This document shows positions 36,201 through 44,181 of a DNA stretch of 64,000 bases, piece after piece (the first letter of the stretch is position 1; each line of letters begins with the position of its first letter). The stretch lies in the NCBI GenBank assembly GCA_947629905.1, contig CANRFM010000007.1, forward strand, positions 1 through 64,000. The letters run 5' to 3'. The stretch comes from an uncultured Clostridia bacterium. GTDB lineage: Bacteria; Bacillota; Clostridia; Oscillospirales; Ruminococcaceae. Position numbers and translations under genes: made by a program. The notes beneath the pieces were generated by a model, which saw nothing but the letters and a program-made list of their open reading frames with translations, was not told where the DNA came from and did not search any database.

Positions 36201-36244
36201 GTGCTGCCAAGAAAGACCCTGTTGTGGCACTGCGTACAGAATAA
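33239..36244 (+). CDS. ABC transporter with fused ATPase and FtsX-type permease (MacB-like)
   Basis: This 1001-residue protein fuses an ABC ATPase (residues 1-235: Walker A GPSGCGKTT near 38-46, signature MSGGQMQRVA, Walker B IILADEPTGALD) to a permease. After a basic linker come a first membrane segment (about 275-300), an extracytoplasmic region of about 550 acidic, helix-rich residues, and three membrane segments near the C-terminus with SVQERTKEIGILRAIGASKRDV, the FtsX/MacB motif. The very long external domain sets it apart from classical MacB. No partner genes adjoin. Substrate unknown; transport or mechanotransmission at the envelope is likely. Confidence 0.9.
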   Translation: MLELKGIKKDYLAGENTVHALKGIDLQFRSGEFVSILGPSGCGKTTMLNIIGGLDQYTEGDLIINGNSTKKFKDKNWDTYRNHSIGFVFQSYNLIPHQTVLQNVELALTLSGVKKSERRERAKKALEEVGLGGQLHKRPSEMSGGQMQRVAIARALVNNPDIILADEPTGALDTETSVQVMEILKKIASDRLIIMVTHNPELAEKYSTRIIRMLDGEIKSDSMPLTDAEREAEAGKDKAANEANSKKKKPSMSFATAFGLSLKNLFTKKGRTMLTSFAGSIGIIGIALVLSISQGFQAYIDAVQEDTLASYPITIEATTIDLTTLMQTFLGVSNDEVSHGKDAVFEKPAVYDLMESMNDLEATENDLRSFKEYIEKERTREGSSLSSALSGIQYGYNLKLLVYTKNVDGTIICSDTQELLQELVSESIDMDMSAMVDMRDSMFGISESQSSSFGTPPLWQEMLPGDNGAAVSDLLKSQYDVVYGDWADDYDEVMLVLDENNEIDDVTLYALGLESKEVMDQIMDAAVNHTKLDDKETKQWSYEEICGMEYRVVLNSDCYTYEALTDTYSDLRDSEAGLKYLYENALPLKVTGIIRPNEETESAMLSGSIAYTSKLMSYVAEQMQDCEALQAQVEDEDRDIFTGLPFEESTGDLTNAEKQAAFIDFVDDTPKAMKPDLYIQMQSIPTEEQLDDMTEQGMKGKTRKDMEEAMLQALTEQMGMAEADVKDYVADMDDDELEDAFRVMVQEQAKMQYAAQVAQQFAEVPAEQVTAMLQAELDDPDEERFASYYDELLTFSESTYEDNLAKLGDVDLEEPATINLFASSFENKDVIEDVIADYNETVDEVHQITYTDYIGLMMSSITTIINTITYVLIAFVAISLIVSSIMIGVITLISVQERTKEIGILRAIGASKRDVSSMFNAETLIIGFTSGLLGVLVTYLMCIPINQVIHALTGIMSLNAVLPVNAAIILVCISMALTLIAGIIPSRSAAKKDPVVALRTE

Positions 36245-36247
36245 CGG

Positions 36248-36279
36248 AATGCCTCCCCGTCAGAAGCGGGGAGGCATTT
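36248..36279. terminator. bidirectional terminator between the ABC transporter and glycosyltransferase genes
   Basis: The arms AATGCCTCCCCG (36248-36259) and CGGGGAGGCATT (36267-36278) are perfectly complementary, with A and T runs serving both convergent genes. Confidence 0.85.
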
Positions 36280-36282
36280 GCG

Positions 36283-37800
36283 CTATCCGAAGATCACAAG
36301 CCCGTAGATCGTAAAGCTGATCGCCATGAATACACCGTCCGCAGCCCCAAGCAGCTTGCGGACGAAGGCTTTTTCCCCGAGCCGTTTCATCCACATACCG
36401 AGGAAAAGCAAAGTCACGTAGATTAGCGGCGTGGCATAACGGGCATTCTCCGTGCAGACCTGCGGATAGGCAAGGCAGAAGCCTGTATAGCTGATCAGTG
36501 TCACAAGGTAGGTGAGGAGGAGGGCTTGCTTTTCGGCAGTGAAAGTCCGGCAGCATTCCCGCACCATGGCGAAAAGTGCCGTTCCTGCCAGTATCACCTG
36601 CGCCCAGAACAGAAGATCTCCCAGTCCGGCAATGCGGGGGTAGTAGTCCGTATTGACAAATTCGTCAAATACTGCCGTTTTCAGCAGACCGATCAGGGGG
36701 TTGTATTCATTATAGGTCTGCCCGTCCGTGGTAAAGCAGTCGTAGATGTACCGGAACTGCTCCGGCGAAAAGTCGAGCAGTCTCTGCCAGACGGGGATAG
36801 CTCCCACATACTGTCCGCTGCTTTCTTCCAATGCCGGGATGTAGGTAAGCGGTACGCCCCATTTCACGAAGTTCCGCAGCCCCCACCCCAGTCCGAGGGG
36901 CAGACTGATGCAGCCGAACAGGGTGTATTGTTTCAGGAGCGAGCGAAGCTGCTGCCGGTTTTGTTTCAGGACGGTCAGGAATAGGACAGCAACAGCCGGC
37001 GCAGCCATCCATGCGGAAAGTTTTGCCAGCATCCCCAGCCCGACAGAAAAGCCAAGCGCTGTGATCGTCGAAAACTTCGGCTTATTGTACCACCGCAGGG
37101 CAAGCAGCAGGGTGACAAGCATACACAGGATACTCAGCATATCATTGTTGATGCTGCCGGACAGGATGAGAAAGGCAGGATGCAGCGCCATAATGCCCAT
37201 GGGCAGGGAAAAGGCAATGCCTTTGAGGTGAAAATGTTTCAGGAGCATACCAAATACTGCCAGCGCCGTGCACGAGTACACGAACGGCAGAACCTGCACG
37301 CTTTCGTACAATGCCGCTTCGGAAATGCCGGTCAGTTCCATCAGCTTCATCCAAACGGCAGAAAGGATGTAGTGCAGCGGCGGATGATAGAACTGCCACC
37401 GTTCCCGCACGTCAAAATCCGGCAGGTGTCCCTCCTGCCAAAGATAGCGGATATAGTCCGTGTGACCCCGGTTCAGGGAAAAGCGCTCCGCATCGTGCTG
37501 AAAATAGTAGTACGGTGCACGCAGAATATAGCCGAGCCGCAAAAAAGTGCCCATTCCCCACAGGAGTGCCCCATTTTGCCAGACGGACAGCGTTTTACGT
37601 ATCATCCGGTACACCCACACGCACCCCAACAGCCAGCTCATACCCACAAATACCCACCCAGCAGCCATTTGCGGGTTGCCGGCAGGGAGCAGACTGCTCC
37701 CTGTGCCAAGTGCAAAGCTGATGACAAAGGCAGCCCCGATCGGGCAGACACGGCATAGTTGATGCAGGAATTTCCCTATTTTTCGCAATTTTGACTTCAT
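36283..37800 (-). CDS. polytopic membrane glycosyltransferase, GT-C type
   Basis: This 505-residue protein has about 11-13 hydrophobic segments. Its first external loop carries YYFQHDAERFSLNRGHTDYI and QFYHPPLHYILSA, resembling the acidic and HPPL motifs of GT-C mannosyl/arabinosyl transferases (PMT/ArnT/GT39-like), which use polyprenyl-linked sugar donors. The acceptor cannot be predicted. The ATG at 37800 is supported by GGAGGAGG; the frame is open ten codons upstream without support. Its leader carries five GTGG repeats with 10-bp periodicity, an unusual feature described separately. Confidence 0.8.
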   Translation of the reverse strand: MKSKLRKIGKFLHQLCRVCPIGAAFVISFALGTGSSLLPAGNPQMAAGWVFVGMSWLLGCVWVYRMIRKTLSVWQNGALLWGMGTFLRLGYILRAPYYYFQHDAERFSLNRGHTDYIRYLWQEGHLPDFDVRERWQFYHPPLHYILSAVWMKLMELTGISEAALYESVQVLPFVYSCTALAVFGMLLKHFHLKGIAFSLPMGIMALHPAFLILSGSINNDMLSILCMLVTLLLALRWYNKPKFSTITALGFSVGLGMLAKLSAWMAAPAVAVLFLTVLKQNRQQLRSLLKQYTLFGCISLPLGLGWGLRNFVKWGVPLTYIPALEESSGQYVGAIPVWQRLLDFSPEQFRYIYDCFTTDGQTYNEYNPLIGLLKTAVFDEFVNTDYYPRIAGLGDLLFWAQVILAGTALFAMVRECCRTFTAEKQALLLTYLVTLISYTGFCLAYPQVCTENARYATPLIYVTLLFLGMWMKRLGEKAFVRKLLGAADGVFMAISFTIYGLVIFG

Positions 37801-37814
37801 GAAAAATACCTCCT

Positions 37815-37858
37815 CCACAATTCCCCACACTTGTCCACGATTTTCTACGATCTCCCAC
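37815..37858 (-). repeat. five CCAC/CTAC repeats at exact 10-bp intervals in the glycosyltransferase leader
   Basis: CCAC occurs at 37815, 37825, 37835 and 37855, and CTAC at 37845 (GTGG/GTAG on the minus strand). The array lies between the minus-strand promoter at 37881-37909 and the GGAGGAGG ribosome-binding site. A 10-bp period puts all copies on one face of the helix, as expected for a cooperative DNA-binding protein. Confidence 0.65.
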
Positions 37859-37880
37859 CAATTTTCAGATGTTTTTTTCT

Positions 37881-37909
37881 ATTGTACCATACAAATGGAT
37901 AAAAAGCAA
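37881..37909 (-). promoter_or_regulatory. promoter of the membrane glycosyltransferase
   Basis: On the minus strand, TTGCTT (37904-37909), a 17-bp spacer and TACAAT (37881-37886) are immediately followed by the GTGG repeat array. Confidence 0.6.
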
Positions 37910-38040
37910 GACCTTGCCGGAATTTGTCGGCTTTCCATTTATCCATTTTACATGATTTTTGGGAATTTTTGTATGACGGATTGTATGAAATCTATGAAAA
38001 GTAACTAAAAATTGGGGATGAATTTAGTCTAAATGCTATA

Positions 38041-38069
38041 TTGCTATCTGCTGTGAAATATGGTATAAT
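38041..38069 (+). promoter_or_regulatory. sigma-A-like promoter of the dcw cluster
   Basis: TTGCTA (38041-38046), a 17-bp spacer and TATAAT (38064-38069) lie about 190 bp before the mraZ start, leaving a long leader. Confidence 0.65.
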
Positions 38070-38258
38070 GAAATAGTGGAAGGCGTTGCTGTGCAATTTT
38101 TTGGTGGGGAATTTTCCCTAACCGAAACGCCTATCAGAAAAAAGAGATACCGCACAGATATGCCTGACAGAACAAAGAGAGAACAGTAGAGCAAAAGAAA
38201 GGACGACACCCGCCGCTGCCGCGAGGCAGCACGGGAGCAGAACGGCAGGTGAGCAGCG

Positions 38259-38729
38259 GTGGAAGAAACGGAGATGCAGGTGCAGGCGCCGGAACAGACA
38301 GAAGAGTTTGGTCTTACAGGTACATTCCGGCACAATCTCGATGCAAAGAACCGTATCAATTTCCCCGCTAAGCTCCGTGAACGATTTGGTAATACTTTCT
38401 GGATCGCACGTGGGACAAGCGGAAGCTTTCTGGCAGTGTATTCTGTGGAAGAGTGGAAGAATGTCATGCGGCAGATCCGCAGCATCACGGGAAAACAGGG
38501 CGAAAAACTGCGCCGCTGGATCTGTTCGGGTGCGGTGGAAGTCACACCGGATAAGCAGGGCAGAGTCCTGATCCCTGCGCCCCTTTGCAATTATGCCCAC
38601 CTGACAGATGAGGTCGTCATCGCAGGTGCGCTCACCAAGGTAGAGATCTGGAGCGCTGATCTGTGGGACGAGGATGATTCGAGCTTTGACCCGTCAGAAG
38701 CACCGCAGATCGAAGAGATCTGCCTGTAA
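38259..38729 (+). CDS. mraZ: MraZ, transcriptional regulator of the dcw cluster
   Basis: This 156-residue protein carries two AbrB-like MraZ half-domains: GTFRHNLDAKNRINFPAKLRERFG and, later, AVEVTPDKQGRVLIPAPL, each with the DxKGR/DxQGR DNA-binding motif. MraZ forms rings that bind G-rich direct repeats with about 10-bp spacing and controls division genes. The start is GTG at 38259, with a weak ribosome-binding site, and about 17 residues precede the first half-domain. RsmH follows after 12 bp, the universal arrangement. Confidence 0.94.
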   Translation: MEETEMQVQAPEQTEEFGLTGTFRHNLDAKNRINFPAKLRERFGNTFWIARGTSGSFLAVYSVEEWKNVMRQIRSITGKQGEKLRRWICSGAVEVTPDKQGRVLIPAPLCNYAHLTDEVVIAGALTKVEIWSADLWDEDDSSFDPSEAPQIEEICL

Positions 38730-38741
38730 GGAGACGCTAAA

Positions 38742-39665
38742 ATGGAGTTTGCACACACACCTGTGCTTCTGCCGGAGACGCTTGCAGGGCTTGCTGTCCG
38801 TCCGGATGGCGTTTATGTGGACGGAACAGTCGGCGGTGCAGGACACGCCCGGGAAATTGCCTCCCGTCTGGGAGAAAACGGGCTGCTGATCGGTCTTGAC
38901 CGTGACCCGGATGCCGTGGCGGCAGCAGGGGAGCGCCTTGCGGGTTTCCCGGCAAAGGTGATACACGCCAATTATTCACAGATGCGGGCAGTGCTTGACA
39001 GGTTACATATTGAGAAAGTGGACGGGGTATTGCTGGATTTAGGGGTATCTTCTCATCAGCTCGATGAAGCGGCACGTGGCTTTTCGTATCATGCGGATGC
39101 GCCGCTTGATATGCGCATGAGTCAGGAAGGCTTGAGCGCAAGGGAAATTGTCAACACATGGGATGCACAGCAGCTTGCGGATATTTTGCACCGATACGGT
39201 GAGGAACGTTTTGCAGGCAGCATTGCGGCAAATATTGTCCGGCAAAGACAGGCTGCCCCCATCGAGACGACAGGACAGCTTGCGGAAATCGTGACATCTT
39301 CTGTTCCGCAGAAATACCGCAGGGACAAGAACCCGTGCAAAAAGACCTTTCAGGCGATCCGGATCGCCGTAAATGATGAATTCGGACATCTGAAACTGGG
39401 GCTGGAGGCAGCGTTTTCCTGCCTGAAGCCGGGCGGCAGGCTTGCGGTTATTACATTTCATTCACTGGAGGACAGGATCGTGAAGCAGCAGTTTGCTGCA
39501 TGGTGCAGCGGCTGTACTTGTCCGCCGGATTTTCCGCAGTGTGTGTGCGGAAAAAAGCCGCAGGCAAGACTTGTCACCCGAAAGCCCGTTACGGCAGGGG
39601 AGGAGGAGCTTGCTCAGAACCGCCGCAGCCGCAGCGCAAAGCTCAGACTCTTGGAAAGGAGTTAG
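38742..39665 (+). CDS. rsmH: 16S rRNA (cytosine(1402)-N(4))-methyltransferase
   Basis: This 307-residue SAM-dependent enzyme N4-methylates C1402 in 16S rRNA. It begins FAHTPVLLPETLAGLAV, has the SAM loop DGTVGGAGHAREI, then LLDLGVSSHQLDEAARGFSYHADAPLDMRM and the closing RSRSAKLRLLER. All are diagnostic. AAGGAG lies eight bases before the ATG. It is the second gene of the dcw cluster. Confidence 0.97.
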   Translation: MEFAHTPVLLPETLAGLAVRPDGVYVDGTVGGAGHAREIASRLGENGLLIGLDRDPDAVAAAGERLAGFPAKVIHANYSQMRAVLDRLHIEKVDGVLLDLGVSSHQLDEAARGFSYHADAPLDMRMSQEGLSAREIVNTWDAQQLADILHRYGEERFAGSIAANIVRQRQAAPIETTGQLAEIVTSSVPQKYRRDKNPCKKTFQAIRIAVNDEFGHLKLGLEAAFSCLKPGGRLAVITFHSLEDRIVKQQFAAWCSGCTCPPDFPQCVCGKKPQARLVTRKPVTAGEEELAQNRRSRSAKLRLLERS

Positions 39666-39672
39666 TTTGTAT

Positions 39673-40149
39673 ATGGCTATTTATGAGCGTTCCGGCAGTA
39701 CGTCACCGGCGCAGCCGTCGTCAGCGCCGCCCTCATATGAGCCGGATTACAATAGTGAGATCGAAATGGGCAAGAATCAGAACCGGAAAGGCTTTGCAGT
39801 CAAGCTGATCTTGTGTGTATTTATCGGTTTTGGTATGCTGGGTGCAGTGATCTACAGCAATGTGGAACTGCTGCAGATCAGCAACGAGATCACGCAGACC
39901 GAAAAGAATTACACCGACCTGCAAAGTGAAAATGTACGTATGCAGTCGGAGATCGCCAGCAATACTTCCAGCAAGAATATACAGGAATATGCGGAAAATG
40001 TGCTCGGCATGAATCCGCTGAACCAGTCACAGGTCGAGTATGTGCAGATACAGACAAATGATGTGGTGGAGATCCCGGCAGAGGAACAGAATATTTTTGT
40101 CAGGATCAGGCTCTGGTTTGAAAGTTTTGTGGAATACCTCAGGGGCTGA
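39673..40149 (+). CDS. FtsL-like septum formation protein
   Basis: This 158-residue bitopic protein has a polar cytoplasmic N-terminus of about 40 residues, one membrane segment (about 41-62), then a coiled coil (NEITQTEKNYTDLQSENVRM) and a PLNQSQVEYVQ stretch typical of FtsL/DivIC proteins. Its position between rsmH and the PASTA-containing PBP is that of ftsL. FtsL links FtsQ/DivIB and the septal transpeptidase. The ATG at 39673 is taken as start; a TTG two codons upstream sits closer to AAAGGAG and is possible. Confidence 0.8.
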   Translation: MAIYERSGSTSPAQPSSAPPSYEPDYNSEIEMGKNQNRKGFAVKLILCVFIGFGMLGAVIYSNVELLQISNEITQTEKNYTDLQSENVRMQSEIASNTSSKNIQEYAENVLGMNPLNQSQVEYVQIQTNDVVEIPAEEQNIFVRIRLWFESFVEYLRG

Positions 40150-40308
40150 ACAGAATACATATAGAATGAGCTGAAAGGTGTTCCCGTTATCCAATGGCAG
40201 AAAGAAAAGAAGGAGACAAAACGAGTGTGCAGGCAGTTCATCCGTCCGATACAGAAAAAGGCAAAGCCCGGACGGGTGACACTGCACCTGCAAAGAGGAA
40301 CAAGCCGG

Positions 40309-40343
40309 AACAGGCGGGCGGACTTTCAGCCTGCCTGTTTTCA
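40309..40343 (+). promoter_or_regulatory. hairpin with T-run upstream of the septal PBP gene
   Basis: AACAGGC (40309-40315) pairs with GCCTGTT (40333-40339), and the stem can extend inward; TTTTCAC follows. It lies in the 247-bp gap between the ftsL-like and PBP genes and could act as a partial terminator. Confidence 0.45.
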
Positions 40344-40396
40344 CTATCAGACCTCGCCGGATGCTGCGGGGAGGGCTGTTGTAAGGAGCTGATCAT

Positions 40397-42721
40397 GTGG
40401 CGAAGAAAGAGTATGAACCGGCTGTCGGCATGAACAAAAGGCTGATCATCGGTATCCTGCTGCCGATTTTTATTGTGGTGGGATATGTGGTATGGGGGCT
40501 GTTCAAGCTGACCGTGATCGACCACCGGGACTATGCGGCAATGGCAAACGAGACACATTTCACAAACAAGACCATCACCGCCGGCAGGGGCAGTATCTAT
40601 GATGCCAACGGGGAACCGCTTGCATGGAGCGCAACGGTCTATAAGGTTTTCATGGACCCGAAAACGTTCCGGGAGGAAATGGACGATATTGAGAAGATCA
40701 TGGAAAAGCGGGAGGAAAGAGTCGCAAACGGAGAGACACTGCCCACGGATGAACGTATCATCACCCGTGAGGAACTTCAGGCGGAGATCGTAGAATATCT
40801 TGCGGAAAAGCTTGAAATTTCGGAGGATACCGTCCGCACTGCTATGGAGAAAGATACCCAGTATTATGTCCTCAAAACACAGGTGGAAAAAACCGCAGCC
40901 GATGAGATCGCAGCTTATTTTGACAATCTTGGCATGGTATCCATCACGACCGAGGAGGATTCCAAGCGCTACTACCCGCAGAATGATCTTGCTGCACAGG
41001 TGATCGGCTTTACCAACAGTGACGGCAAAGGGCAGTACGGACTGGAAGCAGAATATGATGATTACCTGTCCGGCATTAACGGCAGGGTCACAACGGCTGT
41101 AGACGGTCTGGGCAATCTCATGCCCTATCGCTACTCTACGACCTATGAGGCACAGGAGGGCAGTTCCCTGTACCTGACACTCGATTCCACGCTGCAATAT
41201 TATCTCGAAAAGAATTTGCAGGAAATGTGTGAGAAGAACAGTGTCAAGAACCGTGCCTGCGGCATTCTCATGAATGCCAAGACCGGAGCAATCTATGCCA
41301 TGGGGACCTACCCGTCCTTTGACCTGAACAACCCGTCTGTGATCTATGACGAAGCCACCCGGAAAGCACTCGAAGCGCTCCCGGAGGAGGAATATCAGGA
41401 AGCCTATGTTGCTGCCCGTGAGGAGCAGTGGAAGAACAAGGCGATCACAGAGCCGTATATTCCGGGTTCTGTGTTCAAGATCTTTACATCAGCTGCTGCC
41501 ATCGAGGAGCACGTGGTTGATCCGGATGTATTTGGCTACTACTGTGACGGTGCCTATGAAATTCCCGGTGCAGACCCCATCAAATGTCATAAGATAGGCG
41601 GACACGGGCAGCAGACGTTTTCACAGGCGCTGACCAATTCCTGCAACCCGGCATTCATTGAAGTGGGGCAGAAGCTTGGCATCGAGAAGTTTTGCAGCTA
41701 TTTCAGTGCTTTCGGGCTGACGGAAAAGACAAATATCGATCTGCCCGGTGAGGTTTCGAGTATTTACATTGATGAAGACCGCATGAGCCGGGTCGACCTT
41801 GCATCGAGTTCTTTCGGGCAGGCAAACAAGCTGACCGCCATTGAAATGATCACCGGCATTGCTGCTGCCGTCAACGGCGGCTATCTGGTAGAACCGCACG
41901 TGGTGAGCCGCATCGTGTCCAGTGACGGCAATATCCTGAAAACATTCGACACCAATGTGAAGCGGCAGGTCGTTTCCAATGAGACCTCTGCCGAAATGCG
42001 CAAGCTCCTGCAAGCAGTCGTGGATAACAACGGCGGTTCCAATGCCTATATCAAGGGCTATGCCATCGGCGGCAAGTCCGGTACATCCGAAAAGCTGGAC
42101 GAATACCCCAAGGACAATATGCAGTATGTCGCATCCTATGCCTGCTTTGCGCCGGCAGACGACCCGGAAGTCGTGCTGCTGATCTTAGCCGATGAGCCGA
42201 ATACGGCAAACAACCAGTATTACGGTTCGATCGTGTGTGCACCTGCTGCAAGCAATATCATGGCAGACACGCTGAAATATTTAGGCTACTATCCGGAATA
42301 CACGGATGAGGAGTATGCACAGCTTGATGCGACTGTTCCGCTGCTGATCGATGCGGATATTGAAAAGGCAAAGAGCACCATCGAAGCGCTGAACCTGAAA
42401 TACGAGGTCGTCGGTGAAGGGAACACCGTCGTCGGACAGTGTCCCATGACGGGAGCGACGATCTCGGCAAACGGCACGATGATCCTTTACACCGAGGAGA
42501 ACTATGTAGCCGAGACAGCGGAAGTGCCGGATCTGACCGGAAAGACAGCCAGCGAAGCCAATGCGCTGCTGACCGATCTGCACCTGAACTTTGTCGCCAG
42601 CGGTGCTTCTGCCGACCGTGAGGACGTGCGGGTGCAGTCCCAGTCCGTTGAAGCAGGCACTACCGTTCCGGTCGGCACGGTCATCAAGCTCAACTACATC
42701 AATAACAGTCGGGGCGACTGA
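40397..42721 (+). CDS. septal penicillin-binding protein with PASTA domains (SpoVD/PBP2B type)
   Basis: This 774-residue class B PBP has an N-terminal membrane segment (about 14-35), a dimerisation domain, and a transpeptidase domain with SVFK in YIPGSVFKIFTS, SCN in LTNSCNPAF, and KSG in IGGKSGTSEK. Two PASTA repeats close the protein (about residues 640-770, with EVPDLTGKTASEANALL). Such enzymes cross-link septal or cortex peptidoglycan with FtsW. The GTG at 40397 lies eight bases after AAGGAG; an ATG two bases earlier opens a different short frame. Confidence 0.94.
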   Translation: MAKKEYEPAVGMNKRLIIGILLPIFIVVGYVVWGLFKLTVIDHRDYAAMANETHFTNKTITAGRGSIYDANGEPLAWSATVYKVFMDPKTFREEMDDIEKIMEKREERVANGETLPTDERIITREELQAEIVEYLAEKLEISEDTVRTAMEKDTQYYVLKTQVEKTAADEIAAYFDNLGMVSITTEEDSKRYYPQNDLAAQVIGFTNSDGKGQYGLEAEYDDYLSGINGRVTTAVDGLGNLMPYRYSTTYEAQEGSSLYLTLDSTLQYYLEKNLQEMCEKNSVKNRACGILMNAKTGAIYAMGTYPSFDLNNPSVIYDEATRKALEALPEEEYQEAYVAAREEQWKNKAITEPYIPGSVFKIFTSAAAIEEHVVDPDVFGYYCDGAYEIPGADPIKCHKIGGHGQQTFSQALTNSCNPAFIEVGQKLGIEKFCSYFSAFGLTEKTNIDLPGEVSSIYIDEDRMSRVDLASSSFGQANKLTAIEMITGIAAAVNGGYLVEPHVVSRIVSSDGNILKTFDTNVKRQVVSNETSAEMRKLLQAVVDNNGGSNAYIKGYAIGGKSGTSEKLDEYPKDNMQYVASYACFAPADDPEVVLLILADEPNTANNQYYGSIVCAPAASNIMADTLKYLGYYPEYTDEEYAQLDATVPLLIDADIEKAKSTIEALNLKYEVVGEGNTVVGQCPMTGATISANGTMILYTEENYVAETAEVPDLTGKTASEANALLTDLHLNFVASGASADREDVRVQSQSVEAGTTVPVGTVIKLNYINNSRGD

Positions 42722-42735
42722 TGGGAGGAACAGCT

Positions 42736-44178
42736 ATGAAGCTTTTGGAACTGCTGGAAAACAGGATCCCCACCACATTGGGGGAGACAGAGATCACAGC
42801 GATCACGGATGATAACCGGAAAGTCGTTCCGGGGTGTCTGTTTGTCTGTATCAGGGGCGAACGCTTTGACGGACACACCGCCGCTGCGGAAGCACTCGAA
42901 AAGGGTGCGGCTGCCGTTGTTGCGGATCATGATCTCGGTCTGGGGGAGAAGCAATTGCTCACGGACGACACCCGTGCGGAATACGGGCGGCTCTGTGCAG
43001 CGTGGTTCGGACACCCGGAACGGAAAATGCGCTTCATCGGCGTGACCGGCACGAACGGCAAAACGACGATCACCACCCTCATCAAATTCATTCTCGAACA
43101 AAGTGGACACAAAGTCGGACTGATCGGGACGATACAGAATGAGATCGGGGCGGAAGTCATTCACACGAACAATACCACGCCGCTGCCCTTTGACCTGATG
43201 GCACTGTTTGCCCGTATGTATGAAAGCGGATGTGACGTGGTCGTCATGGAAGTTTCCTCGTTCGGGCTGGTGCAGAAGCGGATCGGACCGACACATTTTG
43301 AGGTTGCAGTCTTTACGAACCTGACGCAGGATCATCTGGACTATCACAAGACCATGGAAGCCTACTACGATGCCAAGCGGATGCTGTTTGACATCTGCGA
43401 CAAGGCTGTCATCCATATCGGGGACGAATACGGGGAACGCCTGTATGACGAAATTTCCTGCGAGAAGTACAACTATGGCACGGCCGATGCGCATTTCACC
43501 TATACCCCCGTTTCCGTGAAGGCAAACGGCACGGTATTCCGTCTGCGGCAAAGCTGCGGGGAAATGGAAATTTCCATGCGGCTGACCGGCTATTTCAATG
43601 TGGCAAATGCAACAGCAGCCTATGCCGTGTGCAAGCTGATGGGCTTGCCAGATGCACAGATACTCCCGGCATTGCAGAACTGTCCGGGTGTCAAGGGCAG
43701 ATGTGAAGTCATCCCGACCGGGAGAGATTTTTCGGTGATCTGCGACTATGCGCACACACCGGATGCCATTGAGAATATTTTAAGCAACGTAAAACGCTAT
43801 ACAGAGGGAAAATTAGTGTGCCTGTTCGGCTGCGGCGGCAACCGTGACAAGGGCAAGAGACCCCTCATGGCACAGGCAGCAGCACGCTATGCCGACAAGC
43901 TGATCGTTACCTCGGATAATCCGAGAGATGAAGACCCGGAAGCTATCATTCAGGACATTCTTGCCGGGCTGGAGGACAGTACCGTTCCGTATGAGGTCGT
44001 GACCGACCGTGCCGAAGCCATTGCCCATGCACTGCGGACGGCAGGGGCAGGAGATGTGATCGTGCTTGCCGGAAAGGGACACGAGGACTATCAGATTTTT
44101 GAGAATGACCGTCATATTCACTTTGACGAACGGGAAGTCGTTGCCGGGGCACTGAATGCCATGGCACAGGAGGCATGA
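42736..44178 (+). CDS. murE: UDP-MurNAc-tripeptide synthetase (meso-diaminopimelate type)
   Basis: This 480-residue Mur ligase adds the third amino acid to UDP-MurNAc-dipeptide. The ATP loop is GVTGTNGKTTITTLIK (about residues 102-117), followed by NNTTPLPFDLM and FTNLTQDHLDYH. The specificity motif is DNPRDEDP (about 395-402), which in characterised enzymes marks meso-diaminopimelate rather than lysine. GGGAGG precedes the ATG at 42736; the frame is open five codons upstream. The peptidoglycan is therefore probably of the mDAP type. Confidence 0.96.
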   Translation: MKLLELLENRIPTTLGETEITAITDDNRKVVPGCLFVCIRGERFDGHTAAAEALEKGAAAVVADHDLGLGEKQLLTDDTRAEYGRLCAAWFGHPERKMRFIGVTGTNGKTTITTLIKFILEQSGHKVGLIGTIQNEIGAEVIHTNNTTPLPFDLMALFARMYESGCDVVVMEVSSFGLVQKRIGPTHFEVAVFTNLTQDHLDYHKTMEAYYDAKRMLFDICDKAVIHIGDEYGERLYDEISCEKYNYGTADAHFTYTPVSVKANGTVFRLRQSCGEMEISMRLTGYFNVANATAAYAVCKLMGLPDAQILPALQNCPGVKGRCEVIPTGRDFSVICDYAHTPDAIENILSNVKRYTEGKLVCLFGCGGNRDKGKRPLMAQAAARYADKLIVTSDNPRDEDPEAIIQDILAGLEDSTVPYEVVTDRAEAIAHALRTAGAGDVIVLAGKGHEDYQIFENDRHIHFDEREVVAGALNAMAQEA

Positions 44179-44181
44179 GGT

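Larger units (their letters stand above)
37859..38258. other. intergenic region between the glycosyltransferase and mraZ
   Basis: This divergent gap holds the minus-strand promoter at 37881-37909, the mraZ promoter at 38041-38069 and an mraZ leader of about 190 bp. Besides these and the adjoining repeat array I see no gene or stable RNA. Confidence 0.6.

Noticed and set aside
37815-37858. DnaA-box reading of the CCAC array (TTGTCCACG and similar)
   Set aside because: Individual copies differ from TTATCCACA at two or more positions and no dnaA/dnaN genes or origin features are near. An operator array fits better.
38070-38258. MraZ-type repeats next to the mraZ promoter
   Set aside because: Isolated TGGGG and GTGG motifs occur near 38076 and 38104 but are not phased at 10 bp, so I do not call an operator there.
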